64,000 nucleotides of DNA from Ehretia macrophylla. Lineage: Eukaryota; Streptophyta; Magnoliopsida; Boraginales; Ehretiaceae. This document shows positions 32,920 to 46,103 of this stretch, in pieces. The notes under the pieces were generated by a model. It saw only the letters and a list, made by a program, of their open reading frames with translations. It ran no database searches and was not told where the DNA came from. The stretch covers positions 119,288,325 to 119,352,324 of the forward strand of contig CM075764.1 in assembly GCA_037974665.1 (NCBI GenBank), read 5' to 3'. Numbering within the stretch: position 1 is the stretch's first letter; every line of letters begins with the position of its first letter. A program made the position numbers and the translations under genes.

Positions 32920-35900
32920 TTTTTAAAAATATTCTCTTCTTTACCATTGATGTTTGACTATTTTGTGCAATTGCTTCTAAATATCTACTTCTTGTTATGG
33001 ATGATAGCATGGCTTTAATTTGGAGTGACGGTAAGATTTATCTATTTTATTTGTTTTTCCATATTGTAATTTCTTCTGTGTTCTCAGTAACTAATTGTGT
33101 TCTTGGTATTCTTTTACATGTATATAATTTTTACATGAAAGGTTTGTATTTGTAGGGGTTAAGGTGCAGGATTTAGGGTATAGGATTTAGAGTTTAGAAT
33201 ATACGAATTAGAGTCTAGAGTTTAAGTTTTAGAGTTTAAGGTTTAGGGTTTAGAGTATAAGATTTAGAGTTTAGTGTTTAAGGTCTAAGTTTTAGAGTCT
33301 AGAGTTTATGTTTAGAGTGTAGAGTCTAGGGTTTATTGTTTAGGTATAAGATTTAGGATTTGGTGTTTGGTAGTAGGGGTTTAGGATTAAGCTAATATGG
33401 CTAGCATATTCTGTCACTAAAGATTTGATAAGGTATGTGTTCGTGTCAACCTTCTTCTCCTTATTATCTTTCAATTAAAGAAACTTGTCTAATTGAAAAT
33501 ACTATGCAGGTGGATTTGAAATTTTTACTGGCCGAGGAGAAAAGAAAACATCTATTGATTTCAAAATAGATATCTACCCAAAATGAAAGGTAATGAAAAT
33601 ATTCTTTTCTTCATCTTTGATGTTTGACTGTTTTATGCAATTGCTTCTAAATATTTACTTCATAGATGATAGCATGACTTTAATTTGGAGTGATAGTAAG
33701 ACTTGTATACTTCATCTATTTTTCCATATTGTAATTTTTTTTGTGTCCTCTGAAAGTAACAAGTTGTTCATTTGTTCTTGTTTTCTTTGTATTCTTTTAC
33801 ATGTGTGTGATTTCTACACGAAAGGTATATGTATTTGTAGGAATTAAGGTGTAGAATTTAGGGTATAGGATTTAGAGTTTAGACTATATACGAGTTAGGG
33901 TTTAGAGTATAGGATTCATTGTTTAGGTATAAGATTTAGGTTTAGGTTTTAAGGTTTAGGATTTAGAGTTGAAGGTATTGGTTTTAGAGTTTAGAGTTTA
34001 AGGTTTAGGTTTTAGAGTCTAGAGTTTATGTTTAAAGTATAGAGTATAGGGTTTATTATTTAGGTATAAGACTTAGGTTTAGGATTTAGAGTTTAGAGTT
34101 TAAGGTTTAGGTTTTAGAGTTTAGAGTTTAACTTTTAGGTATAAGATTTTGGTTTATGGTTTAGAATTTAGGATTTGGTGTTTAAAGATTAAGGGTTTAG
34201 GAGCTGATATGGTTATCATATTCTGTCATTGAAGATTTTTTGATAAGGTATGTGTTCGTGTCAACCTTCTTCTCCTTATTATCTTTCAAGAAAAGAAGAC
34301 TTTTCTAATTAAGAATACTATGTAGGTGGATTTGAAATTTTTACTGGCCGAGAATAAAACAACTGTTGATTTCAAAATCTATCTACCATAACGAAGGTAA
34401 TGAAAATATTTTTTTTTGCTCCTTTGATATTTGATTGTTTCGTCCAATTGCTTCTAAGTATTTACTTCATGGATGATAGGATGACTTTAATTTGGGAGTG
34501 ATGGTAAGACTTACCTACTTCATCTATTTTTCCATATTTTACTTTCTTTTGTGTCCTCCGAAATTACCTAATTGTTCATTTATTCTTGTTTTCTTCGTAT
34601 TCTTTTACGAGTGTATGATTTCTACATGTAAGGTTTATATTTGTAGGATTTGGCATTTTGGGATTAGGGGTTTAGGATTAAGTTGATGGAAGTAACATAT
34701 TATGTCATTGAAGTTTTGAGAATGTATGTGTTTGTATCAACCTTCTTCTCCTTATTATGTTTCAAGAAAATGAGACTTGTCTAATTGAAAATACTATGCA
34801 GACGGATTTGAAATTTTTACTGGCTGAGGAGAAAACAATCGTTGATTTCAAAATAAATATCTATCCATAATGAAAGGTAATGAAATATTCTCTTCTTCAC
34901 CTTTGATATTTGACTGTTTTGTGCAATTGTTTTTAAATATTTACTTCTTGTTATGGATGATAGCATGGCTTTAATTTGGAGTGGCGGTAAGATTAATCCA
35001 CTTCATCTATTTGTCCATATTGTAATTTCTTATGTGTCCTCCGAAAGTAACTAATTTTTCATTTCTTCTTGTTTTCTTGGTATTCTTTTATAGATGTATG
35101 ATTTCTACACAAAAGATTTGTATTTGTAAGAATTAAGGTATAGGATTTAGAATTTAGAGTATATACGAGTTAGGGTTTAGAGTATAGGATTTGTTGTTTA
35201 GGTAATAAGATTTAGGTTTAGGTTTTTAAAGTTTAGGATTTAGAGTTTTAGGTATAGGATTTAGAGTTTAAAGTTTAAGATTTAGTTTTTAGAGTCTAGA
35301 GTTTAGGGTTTATTGTTTGGGTAGAAGATTTAGGTTTACGGTTTAAAATTTAGGATTAGGGGTTTAGGATTAAGCTGATATGGCTAGCATATTCTGTCAT
35401 TGAAGATTTGATAAGGTATGTGTAACGGCCCCAACAGTACAATTCCCCAAGGCCTTAGTGAACCAAGCAGGAGCAGACATATGGTGCAGCATTACTATAC
35501 AGGTATTGTCCGCTTTGGAACACCCCGCACTTAGCGTACGAGCGTGCCCTCACGGTTTTGTCCATTCCCAGGTGGAACCCCACACTAGTAAAGACGTCTG
35601 CACGAATATCCGGGACTTCCCAATATATTCAATAGCCCAGAGACCTAGCCAGTCAATGTAGGATATTACACCTGCCCCCCTTTTGGGGACCTAGCGTCCT
35701 CCCTAGCCAAAGACCGGTTCGGCTCTGATACCACTTTGTAACGCCCCCAACAGTACAACTCCCCAAGGCCTTAGCGAACCAAGCGGGAGCAAACACATGG
35801 TGCAGCATTACTATGCAGGTATTGTCCGCTTTGGAACACCCTGCACTTAGCGTACAAGCGTGCCCTCACGGTTTTGTCCCTTCCCAGGTGGAACCCCACA

Positions 35901-36773
35901 CTAGAAAAGGTGTTTGTACGAATATTCGGGACATCCCAATATATTCAATAGCCCAGAGACCGAGTCGGTGGATGTGGGATATTACAGTATGTGTTTGTAT
36001 CAACCCTCTTCTCCGTCTTATCTTTCAAGAAAAGAAGACTTGTCTAATTGAAAATATTTTGCAGGTGAATTTGAAATTTTTACTGGTTCAGGAGAAAATA
36101 ACTGTTGATTTTCAAAATAGATATCTACCCATAATGAAAGGTAATGAAAATATTCTTTTATTGATCTTTGATGTTCGACTATTTTATCCAATTGCTTCTA
36201 AGTATTTACTTCATGGATAATAGCATGGCTTTAATTTGGTGTGACGGTAAGACATACTTCATCTATTTTTCAATATTGTACTTTCTTTTCTGTCCTCCAT
36301 AAGTAACGAATTGTTCATTTGTTCTTGTTTTCTCTGTATTTTTTTTGCATGTGTATGATTTCTACCCAAAAGGTTTGTATTTGTTGAATTTGATGTTTAG
36401 GGATTAGAGGTTTAGTATTAAAGCTGATATCGATAGCATATTCTTTCATAGAAGCTTTGATAAGGTATGTGTTCGTGTCAACCTTCTTTTCCTTATTATC
36501 TTTCAAGAAAAGTAAACTTCTAAAATTGAAAATACTATGTAGGTCAATTTGAAATTTTTACAGGCTAAGGAGAAACCAAATGTTCATTTCAAAATAGATA
36601 TCTACCTATAATGAAAGGTAATGAAAATATTCTCTTCTTCATCTTTGATGTTTGACAAAACACTTCATCTGTTTTTCCATATTGTAATTTCTTTTGTGCC
36701 CTCCAAAAGTAACTAATTATTCATTTGTTCTTGTTTTCTTGGTTTTCTTTTACAGGTGTATGGTTTCTACATG
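32920..36773 (+). repeat. Higher-order tandem array with exon-like segments, left part
   Basis: Units share a fixed order: AAGGTATGTGTTCGTGTCAA, CTTCTCCTTATTATCTTTCA, a segment encoding VDLKFLLAEEKTTVDFKIDI ending at GGTAATG, GATGTTTGACTGTTTTGTGC, a segment encoding MALIWSDG ending GGTAAGA, then TTTTACAGGTGTATGATTTC. Anchor copies begin at 33510, 34326, 34801, 36065 and 36543. Longer units carry 200-360 bp of TTTAGGGTTTAGAGTTTAG-like sequence (33155-33395, 33845-34205, 35130-35385); shorter ones have only a stub. The TRIM at 35421-35986 interrupts one long unit. Confidence 0.88.
35421..35986 (-). mobile_element. TRIM element 1
   Basis: Two 250-bp LTRs (35421-35670 and 35737-35986) enclose only 66 bp, with GTATG target duplications at 35416-35420 and 35987-35991. 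On the minus strand each LTR begins TGTAATATCC(C/T)ACAT and ends in GTTACA. The internal segment holds TGGTATCAGAGCC (primer site, 3 nt from the LTR) and CCAAAAGGGGGGCAGG (purine tract). It has no coding capacity, so it depends on another element for movement. It resembles the tRNA-Met-primed TRIM type widespread in plants. Confidence 0.92.
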
Positions 36774-36778
36774 AAATG

Positions 36779-38456
36779 TGATGCGATCGGGTTGTGCGTT
36801 AAAATGTGCGCAAAATAACCAAGTTAAAATACCCGCAAGTGCACGAATCTTTGTAGTGTAATGTGCTCTGAGTGCGGAATCGTACCACAAGGAAGCTCGC
36901 TAGTTTAAGTTAGTGAAGTAGTGTGAAAGTGCTAAAGCGCTTAAGTGACAAATCGCAAGGTAGGTTTGAGTAACGTGCGAGAAATGTAAACTAAATTAAA
37001 CTAACTAAATTATCTAAGTTATATTAAGTATTAGTGGAATACGAGAGGTGGTGATCTAGGGGTTTGAACATGTAAATGAGACAATTAATATAGGTTCGAT
37101 ATCTAGTTTATCTAATTCTGCAAGGGCTTAAGCTACAAGCATACACCCGGTTAAGCTAAAAGCTATAGACCTAGTTAATCTACTTAGCTTATTTTAACCA
37201 AGTACAAAAAGACAAACTAAACTAAGGAATTAACCTTACAGATAGAAACTATGGTACAACCTATAATTTCATGGAGTCTATGGTACAACCTATAGACTCA
37301 TGATTAAAACAATTATATGGCACTAAAGTAACGCATTCATAATATTAACTACAAGTATAATATTTATGAAGCGAAAGTAAAGCAATCATAACGTCTACTT
37401 AAAAGCATTACGTATGAAATACTTAATTAAAACAAGCCATACATTGCAATATGAATTGAATAAACTATATCCGAGACCATATATTAAAATACTATCATTT
37501 ACAATATTCACCCCTAGATATCAATCTACTCAGACATAAATGAATACGAGTTATGTAAATAAAAGAGAGTCAAGAAAGGCTCTCCCATATTGACGAACGC
37601 GTATTTCTGATTCCCGAAATTTGAGCAGAGGTCCGACGCAAAATAGCTATTCGGGCGGAGCTAATTTCCCCCGAATAAGAACTATTAGAGATGAGTTTCC
37701 CCTGAATAAGAACTTTCCTATTAAAAGCTATTCGGGCAGAACCTCCCCCGAATAATAACAACTTGGGTCGGACTTCCCCCTAAAAGTAGCTATTCGGGCA
37801 AAATTTCCCCGAATAAGAGCTACCTAGGCGGGACTTCCCCCGTATTCTACTACTACTTAATTAACTAAAACTAAAATTAAAACTAACTAGAATTAACTCG
37901 GAATTATATCAAAAATATTGATAATACTCCAAAATCAACTCATGAATTCTCAAAGGGTTGAAGCTCTATTTATAGGCAAAAATTCTGAAATAGTTGACTT
38001 TTTTTCGTTTGTTGACTTTGACCAGATTGTTTACCGCAGCATTTTTGGGCGTTTTTCACTGTTTTGACCCTCCAAACGATAGAATGTGGCTAAAATCACG
38101 CCACGCGCAGTCTTGCGTTGTGCTCAGAATGCTGTTTCTACCCGAAAAACTGATATGATTTGTCAAAAACGGACATGGGTCACTATTTGAGATCATCTGG
38201 GTCAATGTTCCGAGTCCGATTTCGTGCTAGTTTCAGCCAAGTTTCTTTTCTATGAGCTTCATTCTTCAACCGCTTCTCATGCTTTCCCATTCTCACTTCT
38301 TGACTTGCAATTTGGATCATTTTGGGCCTGATTCTTCACTTTTCAGTATTTTCCTACATTGCATCGAATGTATTAAAGTGTTGTATTTATTCCAGAGTTA
38401 AGATGCAAATGCAGTACAAATACCATGGTTTGAGTGCTGCAAATACAGTCACATCA
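36779..38456 (-). repeat. 3' LTR of the Athila element
   Basis: The 1,678-bp LTR matches 46104-47756 apart from a 27-bp segment near 37165-37195 that the other copy lacks, a short rearranged patch near 37400, and scattered substitutions. It contains three hairpin-forming pairs of TATTCGGG and CCCGAATA, for example 37648-37655 with 37670-37677 and 37728-37735 with 37747-37754. Open frames inside it recur in the other LTR and are not genes. Confidence 0.93.
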
Positions 38457-40200
38457 ACATCCCCAAACCTAAACATTGCTTGTCCTCAAGCAAGACTGTC
38501 TTTAAAACAGATGTGAAAGTGAATTTTTGCAGAATTTTTACAAGTAAAAACAGATGCAAAAATCTATCCTAAATTTTTGTCAAACACATTCCAAAAATAA
38601 ATCATGAGAAATGAAATCTACTGTCTTAAACCTATTCAGCAATTAATGATTAACATGATAAGAGAACCTTTTGCAAATATTTCTCAAATAGGTACTCTTA
38701 TTGGAAATCGACTATTGATTGCTTCGGGGTACATATTTAGAAGTAAACTAAGCATATTATGTTCATACAATTCTCAACTTTCAAGTTATGCAAACAGATT
38801 GGACCTTGATATTCTTACCTACATTTGTAATCAAACTTTTGATCATGCCTTAACCCTTTAACATTTGCCATAAATATAAAAGTACAACTAATAATACCTC
38901 TATATAGTGTTCAGTTTCCTTTGCTTTCTGAATATCCCATGTAGCGGGCTTTAAGGCCAACAATCCCCCGCCATTATGACTGAGGTTGCCAGGTTTCAAA
39001 GGGACCCCTACGTGCCTTAATCACCCGAGATATCCAGGCTCGAAACCTTACACTATAGCACATATCCCAAATTACAATGTCTAGGATAGTGGTGCTTAGA
39101 GATTTACAACATATTTACACCAAAAATTTTATTCAACAGTAAAGGTATGTACAACTCTTTTTTTTTCTATTTTTTTCATTGTTTTCTTTGTTGTTTTTTT
39201 TTTTTTTCAGAGTGCACATACAGACAGAATAACATAACATACTGTACAGACATGGCATAAGGGTTCAGGTTTCAATCACAAGAAGTTCTTATAACAAACG
39301 GTAATCCTATTTCAGTCCTTTCATAATCACATAACTATCAATTGAAGAAAAGAAGTACAACTAGGTTTACTCATGAATACAATACCCCAAAGTTTTTCTT
39401 ACAGAGTTTCCTCAAAGTTTTTCACAATACATAGCTAACAATAAAAGTTCTCAAATCATCTAAATCATCTTCCTTTAAATAAGTAAGATAGCAAATACTC
39501 TTTCTCATGATCACAAATAGTGTATTTCTTGCATATTTTGAAAAATATTTTCATGAAATACACGCACCCCCACACCGAAACTTTGCTTGTCCTCAAGCAA
39601 ATAACAATGTAAGCCAGTGAGAGTGTAATATGCAAGAAGGAATATAATGACAAATGCTACATCCCCAAACCTATGGTTTGCTTACTCTACAACGCATGGT
39701 GATCAGGTATAAAGGGAAATGTAGTAAGGAAAGATGTTACCTGATGTGAAGCATTTTTATGTTGATGTCAAAGCCTTTCTACTAACTTTTGCCAAAAGAT
39801 GTATCATTCTGCAATTAAAGATTAGTAGACATAGCATTTTACAGATTATCATCAACACAGCAAAAATAAAAGTTAGCTATACTAGAAAAAAAAAATCAAA
39901 CAAATATATAGGGGAGAAATCACAAAGAAATATGGTCACGGAAAATAACTAATATATTAAGCAAATAATTTAACTACCCAGACCATTTAACCTCTTTTCT
40001 GGGGTTCAAGAGTTATCTATAAATACATAAACAAAGTAAATACAGAGGACTAAGGAAATCATAAAATCACATAGACAATGGAAAATAAACACACATAAAC
40101 ATTTTAAAAATCTAGGTTGCCTCCTAGTAGCGCTAAGTTTAACGTCTTCAGCCAGACGGTTGTGCTGAGTTGTAATGCCTTTAGCTTGGCAGAATCTCAT
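38457..40200 (-). other. Athila 3' internal region without coding capacity
   Basis: Between the integrase end and the 3' LTR lie 1.74 kb with no long frame. An A/T homopolymer tract is at 39157-39210. A G-rich minus-strand stretch (AGGTTTGGGGATGT, 38455-38468) next to the LTR is the likely purine tract. The blocks around 38945-39060 and 40105-40140 (GGTTGCCTCCTAGTAGCGCT) look like conserved Athila untranslated sequence. No envelope-like ORF is recognisable. Confidence 0.7.
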
Positions 40201-43050
40201 TTATGGAATGCCTGCAAGGTCCTGAAGTTCTACAGATTCAACTTCATGAGGAACCATATTTGGATTGAATGCATGTTTCAATCTTTGTCCATTGACTGTG
40301 ATGACATGCCCATCTGTGAGATTTTTAATTAAGATAACTCCAGAAGGATATACTTTAACCACTTCATAAGGACCATCCCATCTTGTTCTTAACTTTCCTG
40401 GGAAGAACTTCAATTTGGAGTTAAACAACCAAACTTTATTAGAAGGAGAGAAAGTTTTTCTTAAAATAGATCTATCATGAATCCTCTTCATTCTCTCTTT
40501 GTAGAGCTTGGCATTCTCATAAGCTTCGAAACGAAGCTCTTCCAGTTCACTCAACGCCAACTTCCTACCTTCACCTGCCTGTTGTAAGTCAAAGTTCAGG
40601 GCCTTAATAGCCCAATAGGCTTTATGCTCTAATTCAACAGGAAGGTGGCAAGCTTTACCGTATACTAATCTATACGGGGACATACCGATGGGAGTTTTGA
40701 AAGCAGTACGGTAGGCCCATAATGCGTCATGCAGACGACTTGACCAATCTTTGCGATCGGGCCTAACCGTTTTCTAAAGAATTGACTTAATCAACCTATT
40801 TGATACCTCCACTTGCCCACTTGTTTGTGGGTGGTAAGGCGTTGCTATCTTGTGGTGGACAGAGTATTTTCTCAATAAGGCTTCTAGTGTCCTGTGACGG
40901 AAATGCTATCCTCCGTCACTTATAAGCACACGTGGCACCCCAAATCGAGAAAAGATATTCTCTTTAATGAACTTGACCACAACTTTGTGGTCATTGGTTC
41001 GGGTTGCCACTGCTTCTACCCACTTAGAAACATAGTCCACACCAACAAGAATATAAGAATAGCCTGAGGAATGAGGGAAATGACCCATGAAGTCTATACC
41101 CCATACATTGAATATTTCACAAATGAGGATAGGTGTAAGGGGCATCATGTCCCTTCTTGAAATAGAGCCAGCTTGTTGACATTGTGGGCAATTTTTACAC
41201 ATTTGCTGGGCATCTTTGAAAAGAGTAGGCCAGAAGAACCCACTTTGAAGGACTTTGGCAGCCATCCTTTTTCCTCCAAAATGTCCACCACATGCTTCAG
41301 AGTGGCAAAATTGGAGTATACTGTCAAATTCTTCCTCAGGTACACATCTCCTAATGACCTGATCGGCACAAATCTTGAAAAGATAGGGATCTTCCCAGAT
41401 AAAGTACTTGACTTGTGCCCTGAACCGTTCCTTTTCTCTTTTACCCCAGTGAGTTGGAAACTCTTGGGCAGCCAAATAATTGACAAAGTGGGCATACCAC
41501 GGGGTCTTATGTGAGATGGCAAAAAGTTGTTCATCAGGGAACGTGTCTTTGAAAGGCAAAGAGTCAATAGGAGAATCACGTATAAGACGTGATAGATGAT
41601 CGGCGACAGAATTCTCGCTTCCTTTCTTGTCCTTGATCTCAAGGTCAAACTCTTGAAGGAGTAATAGCCAACGGATTAGACGGGGCTTTGTATCCTTTTT
41701 GGTCAGTAAATACCGCAAAGCTGCATGGTCCATGTATACTATTACTTTGGATCCTAGGATGTAAGATCTGAATTTGTCCAATGAGAAGACTACAGCCAGC
41801 AATTCCTTTTCAGTGGTTGTATAGTTATTTTGTGCATCGTCCAAGGTTTTACTGGCATAATATATCACGGTAGGCAGTTTATCCCTACGTTGTCCTAATA
41901 CAGCTCCCGCTTCATAGTCTGATGCATCGCACATTATCTCAAAGGGGAGACTGTAGTCAGGAGGTTGGATGATAGGAGCAGATGATAATAAGGATTTAAG
42001 TTTCTCAAAAGCTTCTGAGCACTTGTCATCAAATTTGAACTCAGTATCATTTGCTAGAAGACTAGAGAGTGGTCGGGCTATATGGCTGAAATCCTTGATG
42101 AAACGTCGATAAAAACTAGCGTGACCAAGGAATGATCGAATATCACGCACCGTCTTGGGTGCGGGTAGCTTTTCTATTAGCTCGACTTTGGCTGGGTCCA
42201 TATGGATTCCATCATGTGTAACAACATGACCCAGAACTATACCTTGCCTAACCATAAAGTGGCTCTTTTCCCAACTTAGAACCAAATTTGTTTCAACGCA
42301 TCGGTCTAACACTAGAGAAAGTTGTGTGAGGCACTCGTCGAAGGTAGTTCCAAATACTGAGAAGTCATCCATAAAGACTTCCATGAACTTTTCGATCATG
42401 TCTGAGAAAAGAGCCATCACACATCTTTGAAACGTCGCAGGAGCATTGCAAAGACCGAAAGGCATGCGTTAGAACACAAAGGTCCCATAAGGGCATATGA
42501 ATGTAGTCTTTTCCTGATCTTCAGGAAAGACTGGGATTTGGTTATATCCCAAATACCCATCTAGAAAGCAGTAGTAGCCTTGTCTGGCTATTCTATCTAG
42601 GACTTGGTCAAGAAAGGGTAAAGGGAAGTGGTCTTTCCTTGTTTTGGAATTGAGCTTTCTATAGTCAATGCATACATGCCACCCTGTTGTGATGCGTGTA
42701 GAAATTAGCTCACCTTTATCATTCGGAACCACAGTAATCCCAGATTTCTTTGGTACCACTTGTACCGGACTTACCCATGGACTATCAGAAATTGGGTATA
42801 TAATACCCGCATCAAGCAACTTAATGATCTCCTTGTGGACGACATCACCCATCTTTGGGTTTAGTCTTCTCTGAAATTCTCGAGAAGGAGTAACTCCTTC
42901 CTCGAGATGAATTTTGTGCATACACACAGAGGGATCAATGCCTTTCAAGTCAGAAATCGTCCAACCTATCGCCTGTTTATGGGTACTTAGGACTTTTAAC
43001 AGTCTGTCTTCATGCTCGGGAGTCAAATCCGAGGCAATGATGACTGGAAG
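40201..43050 (-). pseudogene. pol: Athila reverse transcriptase, RNase H and integrase
   Basis: A single minus-strand frame covers the [54 protein letters not shown] and FMDDFSVFG (catalytic). It then covers RNase H ([39 protein letters not shown]) and integrase. The integrase has a zinc region with [16 protein letters not shown] and CKNCPQC, catalytic D in [10 protein letters not shown] in VLISDGG and E in [12 protein letters not shown], then the C-terminal [12 protein letters not shown] fold. In-frame stops at 42466 (before RMPFGLCN), about 40903 (after SDGG) and about 40770 break it. No frameshift is seen over 2.8 kb. Confidence 0.93.
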
Positions 43051-43053
43051 AGT

Positions 43054-44268
43054 CTAATCAGGTCCTAAGTAGGCATACTTAAGATGTTGGGGCAAGGTTT
43101 TGAGTTCCAAAATTGGTAGGGACTCAATTGTGGGACATTCTGAAACTTCAGGGAAATGAGTTGTTACTTGATCGTCCTTATTTGGATCAACAACAACGGA
43201 AGCAGAGGCGACCATTTCAGGAGAAATGTCGCATTCATACAAAAGTCGTTCTAACTCAGCTATTTCTTGATTAGGAGTTAGAATCAATTGGGCAAACTCA
43301 TCTATACATGAGTCAATGGTATCAACATGGAAGCATTCTTCTTCCTCATCTTGATTCAATTTGTTGGCTGCATCAGCAACCCTTAGCTTAGTTCTCATGT
43401 TCCCAAATGTTAGTTCTATCATACCCGTCCTACAGTAGATAACAGCATCAGCTGTTGCTAGGAATGGTCTGCCTAGTAAAACGGGAGTGGTATTTTTGTT
43501 ATCAGGGCCTAAATCCATATCTAACACAATGAAGTCCACTGGGAACAAGAATTCTCCTACTCTAACAATCACATCTTCTACAACACCTCGAGGTCATCGC
43601 TCAGATCTATCTGCCAATTGGAGGGTCACATTAGTCGGTGTTAACATTCCAAGACCTAACCTTTGGTAGACTGTGTGAGGGATGAGGTTAACACTAGATC
43701 TTAAGTCTAGCAAGGCGCTTTCTATGCGTTGGTCATTAATTAAGCATGGAATGGTGAAAGCTCCTGGGTCACTGCACTTCTGAGGCAGTCCTCTAGTGCA
43801 GATATTGCTAACCTTTTCAGTAAGACGGACCTTCTTAGGAATGGAGTTGGTCCGTCTCTTTTTCACACATAAATCCTTCAGAAATTTGGCATAGGCTGGA
43901 ATCTGTTGTATTACCTCAACTAATGGCAAATTGATCTTAATATCTTTCAGATGCTCTAAGACCTTAAGTTGTTTAGGATCATCAGTCGGTTTTGGACGGG
44001 ACAGAGCTATGGGAAAAGGTGCTCGTGAGGATGGTTCAACTATAGGCTCCACCGTTAGGTTTTTATTCCTATGGCAATCTTGAACATCTTTGCTTAAAAC
44101 CTCAATCTCAGATTCCTCTAATTCCTCAATTTCTTCTGGAACATCCCTAACCTTTACTCTAACCTGGTTATCAATGGTTTTCCCACTCCTAAGGGTAACT
44201 ACAGCCTTGGCCTGTTCTTGTACTGTCTCAGTTTGGATAGTACTACACTGTCCTCGTGGATTTACCAC
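43054..44268 (-). pseudogene. Athila protease region
   Basis: The frame is continuous with downstream pol. The retropepsin-like region has FTIPCLINDQRIESALLDLR, then SSVNLIPHTVYQRLGLG and VPVLLGRP-type PVLLGRPFLATADAVI. The usual active-site DLGAS appears as DLRSS, so the glycine of the D-x-G triad is lost. An in-frame TGA at 43591 and a TAG at about 43054 interrupt it. The upstream part is lysine/glutamate-rich (VRDVPEEIEELEESEIEVLS). The enzyme would process the gag-pol polyprotein. Confidence 0.85.
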
Positions 44269-44303
44269 GGTCTAAGATGGAAGCTTACCCTCGTCTCTCT
44301 TAC

Positions 44304-45754
44304 TTAAAGTTTGGGCCATCTGCCCGATTTGTCCTTCAAGTTTAGCAATAGATTGTTGCTGAACTTGGAACATTTGCATAAGTTTGTCAACTTTGTCATC
44401 AGATGATGACTGTGTAGGAGGAAGAGTTGGGACATTGTTCCGTTGTGTTCTGAACGGATTGTCCTGTTGGACTGGATAGTAACCAGGAGGGTTATTATTT
44501 TGTGGCCTCTAATATTGCTGTTGAGGGAATAGATTGTCAACATTTCTTTGCTGACTTTGTTGATGAGGCTCATAGTTTCCTTGTCTTTTTTGATATTGAT
44601 GTTGAGGAAACTGAGTATCTTGATTCCCTTGTCGCCACGAAAATGCGAGATTGTCTCGCCAGCCTGGATTATACGTGTTAGAATACGGATTGTAATTCAT
44701 TGTATATCCTTGGGCGGCACAAATTTGTTCTTGCATGAATTCAGGAAATTGTGAACCGATTGGACAGTCAAGAGTAGAGTGATCTATTGCAGAACATACG
44801 GTACAAACTTCCGTGATCTGAGGAGCTGAAGAAGAAGAAGACCCTAGAGAGATGAATTTTTCTAGTTGATGAGCTAGGGCATCTACTTTGTCAGTCAATT
44901 GGGAATTAGAACTAGAGTTAACTTCAAACAATGCCCTCTTTTGGGGATTTTGGGTGCTCTTACTCTCTCTGTCATCAGCAGTGTTTTGGAGAGAGTCTTC
45001 AGCAATATTTTCTATTCTTCTCCAAGCTTCGTCCGCTGTGAGGTTATAGAAACCTCCATTGCTCATTGCATTAACTATCATCTTATTATGAGGGGTAAGA
45101 CCTTTGAAGAAATAATGCAAGAGTTCGGGACGATCAAACCCATGATGAGGACACTGATTCTTAAGATCGTTAAACTTTTCCCACGATTCATGAAATGGCT
45201 CTAAATCTGACTGTGCGAATGTCATGATGCCTGTTCGCAGAGTAGTAGTCTTAGCCATTGGGAAGAACCTATGTAAAAATTTCTGAATAAGCCCAAGAAG
45301 TGATCACTCCTGCGTCTAGATGATTTAGCCATTGTTTGGCTTTATCTTTCAATGAAAAAGGAAACAGACGCAGGTGAATATTTTCACGGCTCACATTAGG
45401 AATGTGAAGCGTTGTGCATGCTTCAATGAATTGCACGATGTGAGCGTGAGGATTTTCATTGCTTTTTCCATAGAAGGAAGGAAGCATTGAAATAGTCCCT
45501 GTTTTGAGCTCAAAATTTATATTGCCAAGAGCCGATGGGGCTATGGCAAATTCAGGGTCAAAATCACCAGGTGAAAAATGTTGACGTAAAGTCATTAGTT
45601 GGTTCACAGGTTGATTAATAGGCTGAGCTATAGGAAGAGGCGAGATATTTACTTCTTGATCCGCCATTGGGAATTTTAATTTCCTACGCAAATTTTTCTC
45701 GAGCTCAGGATCAAACGGGACGAGTTCTGGATCCAAAGAACGACGCCCGTGCAT
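44304..45754 (-). pseudogene. gag: Athila gag
   Basis: The start MHGRRSLDPELVPFDPELEK at 45754 is Athila-like. The gag domain follows: FELKTGTISMLPSFYGKSNE, NPHAHIVQFIEACTTLHIPN, FPFSLKDKAKQWLNHL. A frameshift near 45280 separates FPMAKTTTLRTGIMTFAQSD and the C-terminal half. A CCHC knuckle, CTVCSAIDHSTLDC, lies near 44790. The tail is rich in Gln and Asn (QFPQHQYQKRQGNYEPHQQ), with a further frame change near 44510. The C-terminal half is in the same frame as protease and pol. Confidence 0.9.
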
Positions 45755-46103
45755 ACAACGACTTATAAACTTTAACTACGAAATAAAATTACAAGATTAA
45801 AAAATACTAATATACTTTACAAACAGTAATAAATAAAAGCTCATTGATCAAATGAATCATTAAAATGACTCATTTTCCCAATCTTTAAAAATTTTAATTT
45901 TTTTTTTTTTTTTTTTGCAAAATTTTAAATTTTTTTTTTAAAAAAAATTTAATTTAAAAAAAAAATTAATTTTTTTTAAAAATATATTTTATTTTTTATT
46001 TTTTAAATAAAATGGATAAAATAAACACTTTAAAAAAAATTCACAAATACTTTTATCAAAAACTAAATTATATCGTGCTTCCCCGGCAACGGCGCCAAAA
46101 ACT
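45755..46103 (-). other. Athila leader with primer-binding site
   Basis: On the minus strand, TGGCGCCGTTGCCGGGGAAG (46097-46078) lies 6 nt inside the 5' LTR and is the characteristic Athila primer site. The rest of the leader (45890-46010) is almost pure A/T homopolymer, with runs of T or A of 8-17 bases. No gene is seen. Confidence 0.88.

Noticed and set aside
35458..36220. Paired open frames at 35458-35661 and 35813-36220 as duplicated genes
   Set aside because: They are the two LTRs of TRIM 1, which explains their similarity.
32920..36773. CRISPR-like array
   Set aside because: Units are hundreds of bases long with no short identical repeats and spacers, and the sequence is plant nuclear DNA.
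37570..37761. 63-codon minus-strand frame in the Athila LTR (also at 46862-47053)
   Set aside because: Present in both LTR copies and explained by the hairpin repeat cluster; no gene-like feature.
41145..41648. Minus-strand 167-codon frame and the plus-strand frame at 41173-41514
   Set aside because: Both overlap the Athila polymerase frame, which carries the conserved motifs, so they are shadows of it.
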